Made by a program: the position numbers and the translations under genes. Shown one piece after another: positions 4,956 to 6,649 of a stretch of DNA of 6,649 nt. Origin of the DNA: Verrucomicrobiota bacterium (GTDB taxonomy: Bacteria; Chlamydiota; Chlamydiia; Chlamydiales; Rhabdochlamydiaceae); NCBI GenBank assembly GCA_903970455.1, contig CAJCIW010000244.1, positions 1 to 6,649 on the forward strand. The letters run 5' to 3'. The stretch's first letter is position 1, and every line of letters starts with the position of its first letter. The notes below the pieces were generated by a model that saw nothing but the letters and a program-made list of their open reading frames with translations, had not been told where the DNA came from and ran no database searches.

Positions 4956-6649
4956 GTAATGGGCGGAAGGATCGCCATTTTAGGGTGACCTTTTTCATAC
5001 ACATCATAAAATGTGGAGCGCTGTTTCTTCTGCCAATCGATAAAGTATTTGGAACTGTAAACAGCGTTGACCTCATCGCTGAAAATGTTGGTCCAGGAAC
5101 GGAAAAGGCTAGAAAAATACTGGATCTTTCCTTTGTCATAGAATTCTTCCTCTTCAACCCCTTGAAGCGGTGTGGATTTCTTTCCACCGCCTAACTTTAA
5201 GGCAAGAAGATTTGTCAGGATTGTGCCGATTTTTCTGGGGGCAAATAAGATTACGTCAGCCGTAAATTCAATCGGTTTGGTGATGAGTGCTGGCGCTCCT
5301 TTCCAGATATTGTGAACAGAATCGGAGATTTTTTTAATCACAGGAATCTGGGTCAAACTGGGAAAACTATCTAAAAGAAAGTCCTTCCCAGCAGTGCGCA
5401 TATCCACGTTGTATCCTGCCAGCTGGATCACTTCCCCTGCCAAGTTGGAGCAATTCTGCCTCATGTATTGGAATCTGTATTGCTTTTCTTTGAGTTCGTT
5501 GATCCGATTGAGGATATTTTGCGCGCGCTGAGCTGTCAATGGGACCGAAGTGACATAGCGGCTATCGGGGCGGAATTCTTCATAATCACGCATATCGATT
5601 TTACCATCGACTGTCGCCAAAAATGTGGAAAAAGGATCGGAAAAGACAAATTCCTGTTCTTCCGGCGGCATTTGGACGCCAAAGGAATAAACCTGGCGAG
5701 CCGCTGTGATGACGCGCATGCCGACGTGAACGGGATAATTCCGCTGGGCGTTGTCAAATAAGGGCCCGACAGGAATACCAAACAATTTCGTAGGGAGGTT
5801 TCGATGGTCGACCGTATAAAATTGCACGATGCAATCTTTCAGGATGCCTGGATCTTTTTCTGGATTTGTCTCATAAAACTTCAAAGCATACTGACGCACT
5901 CTTTGGTACTGTTCCGCAGAGAGCTCATAGACCGGATAGGGCCGTTCCCAGCTTGCGGGATCGACAGGAACAAGGCCGTCGCGATAGGAATAACTCCACG
6001 TCTCAACCAGACTGCCCGGATAATCCCGCGATTTGATCTGCTTAGCTTTAGCGTCGTAATGGATTTTCTGCGTAATGGTCTCCCAGCGCTTCCATTCCCC
6101 TCGCATTTTGAGCAAGGGATGGTTGTCCCGTGGATCGAGTTTAATCGCGTGTTCATGGGGATTGTGGCTGGTCTCACGGAAACCGACAATATCGAAGGCG
6201 AGTCTGCTTTGCATTAAAAATCGGGCGCAGTCGGCGTGGTATTCGAGTACAGAAGGAGGAAGTCCGTGTTTCGCCCATTTTTTAGCAAGGCGTGCGTCTT
6301 TTTTTTTGTCTTCTTGATGTTCGGCAAGGGTTTTTTGAGCAGAGGTAAATTTGGTTTGGAGCTGGGTCAGACGAGGGCGAACGAGCTCGTTGATCATTTG
6401 AGAGATACCGGAATAATGGGTCAGAGATACAGAGATCTTCTGCCCCTGATTCAATAGAGGCGTGATGTTTTCCACTTCTTTCTGTAAAATCGAATACAAC
6501 CCATTATTCGCGATCCGCTCGAATCGGGAAAACTGATTGTTGAAATTGCGGAGCCAAACGGAAACAGTTGCCGCATCGACATAAGAATTGGTGGAAGGGG
6601 AAGTAGCAGGAGTTGGCCATAAACTTGGAATGCGGAAAGCTTCAGGAAT
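4952..6649 (-). CDS. Large protein with candidate permuted papain-fold thiol hydrolase domain, 5' end outside window
   Basis: On the minus strand the frame is open from the window edge (6649) to the TAA at 4954-4952, giving 565 visible residues. The TTG at 6499 is a Leu codon inside the gene, not the start. The visible N-terminus is rich in Pro, Ser and Thr (residues 8-22), then comes a Gln/Lys-rich helical stretch (about 85-125). Around residue 305 the sequence NYPVHVGMRVI contains His308, and QNCSNLAGEVIQLAGY contains Cys400. A His in an HVG strand followed later by Cys in an NC-x2-hydrophobic helix is the order seen in permuted NlpC/P60-LRAT-type thiol hydrolases and in DUF4105/Lnb-like proteins. 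I infer such a fold, but substrate and activity are unknown. A hydrophobic or amphipathic segment follows at about 435-485 (ITKPIEFTADVILFAPRKIG). It converges on exbD, overlapping it by 4 nt, so it is transcribed independently. Confidence 0.75.
   Translation of the reverse strand: MPEAFRIPSLWPTPATSPSTNSYVDAATVSVWLRNFNNQFSRFERIANNGLYSILQKEVENITPLLNQGQKISVSLTHYSGISQMINELVRPRLTQLQTKFTSAQKTLAEHQEDKKKDARLAKKWAKHGLPPSVLEYHADCARFLMQSRLAFDIVGFRETSHNPHEHAIKLDPRDNHPLLKMRGEWKRWETITQKIHYDAKAKQIKSRDYPGSLVETWSYSYRDGLVPVDPASWERPYPVYELSAEQYQRVRQYALKFYETNPEKDPGILKDCIVQFYTVDHRNLPTKLFGIPVGPLFDNAQRNYPVHVGMRVITAARQVYSFGVQMPPEEQEFVFSDPFSTFLATVDGKIDMRDYEEFRPDSRYVTSVPLTAQRAQNILNRINELKEKQYRFQYMRQNCSNLAGEVIQLAGYNVDMRTAGKDFLLDSFPSLTQIPVIKKISDSVHNIWKGAPALITKPIEFTADVILFAPRKIGTILTNLLALKLGGGKKSTPLQGVEEEEFYDKGKIQYFSSLFRSWTNIFSDEVNAVYSSKYFIDWQKKQRSTFYDVYEKGHPKMAILPPIT
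6299..6307 (-). repeat. Homopolymer tract, A9 in coding strand of the hydrolase-like gene
   Basis: Nine T on the + strand read as nine A in the coding strand, encoding consecutive Lys residues in the context EDKKKDAR. AAA is a common Lys codon, so the run may have arisen from composition alone. It is a possible site of transcriptional or replicative slippage. Confidence 0.6.

Noticed and set aside
5804..6217. 137-residue rightward open frame opposite the hydrolase-like gene
   Set aside because: It lies fully antisense to a long frame with good coding character, and has no recognisable domain or ribosome binding site.
1..6649. CRISPR array, rRNA or complete insertion sequence
   Set aside because: No regularly spaced direct repeats, rRNA motifs or transposase-like proteins were seen on either strand.

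Overview
The window is probably a piece of a member of the Chlamydiota, more likely an environmental, amoeba-associated lineage than Chlamydia itself. The evidence is indirect: the TrmB protein has a chlamydial look, and a RING-like membrane protein stands at the left end. Such eukaryote-like proteins are common in amoeba-associated bacteria. Base composition is moderate, genes are tightly packed, and no marker gene fixes the genus. Bases 1-15 match the end of the Illumina TruSeq read-1 adapter, so the left edge is a contig end and the first gene is cut there.

Layout, left to right. (1) The 3' part of a RING-like, glycine-rich membrane protein gene (+, to 674); its reading frame is open to the contig edge. 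(2) A tRNA-Pro(UGG) gene (735-809) with a plausible promoter. (3) A 140-residue helical protein of unknown function (+, 878-1300). (4) A roughly 164-bp imperfect palindrome (1291-1454) with 27-nt inverted ends. It fills the gap between two convergent genes and resembles a miniature inverted-repeat element or a large bidirectional hairpin. (5) A leftward two-gene operon: trmB (3088-2396), overlapping by 4 nt an uncharacterised 311-residue protein gene (2399-1464). trmB carries a C10 tract in its coding strand. (6) After a 124-bp divergent intergenic region, a rightward pair of ExbB/TolQ-like (3213-4472) and ExbD/TolR-like (4476-4955) genes. The ExbB-like protein has a signal peptide and a long acidic region before its channel domain. 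(7) A large leftward gene (6649-4952, 5' end outside the window). It encodes a candidate papain-fold thiol hydrolase and shares its stop codon bases with exbD.

How the parts fit together: the ExbB/ExbD pair should form a proton-driven inner-membrane motor, with the acidic N-terminal region lying in the periplasm. No TonB/TolA-type partner is present, and the next gene points the other way. TrmB makes m7G46 in tRNAs, and the 311-residue protein is probably co-translated with it. The RING-like protein is the best candidate for a host-directed factor, but its function is inferred from sequence pattern alone.
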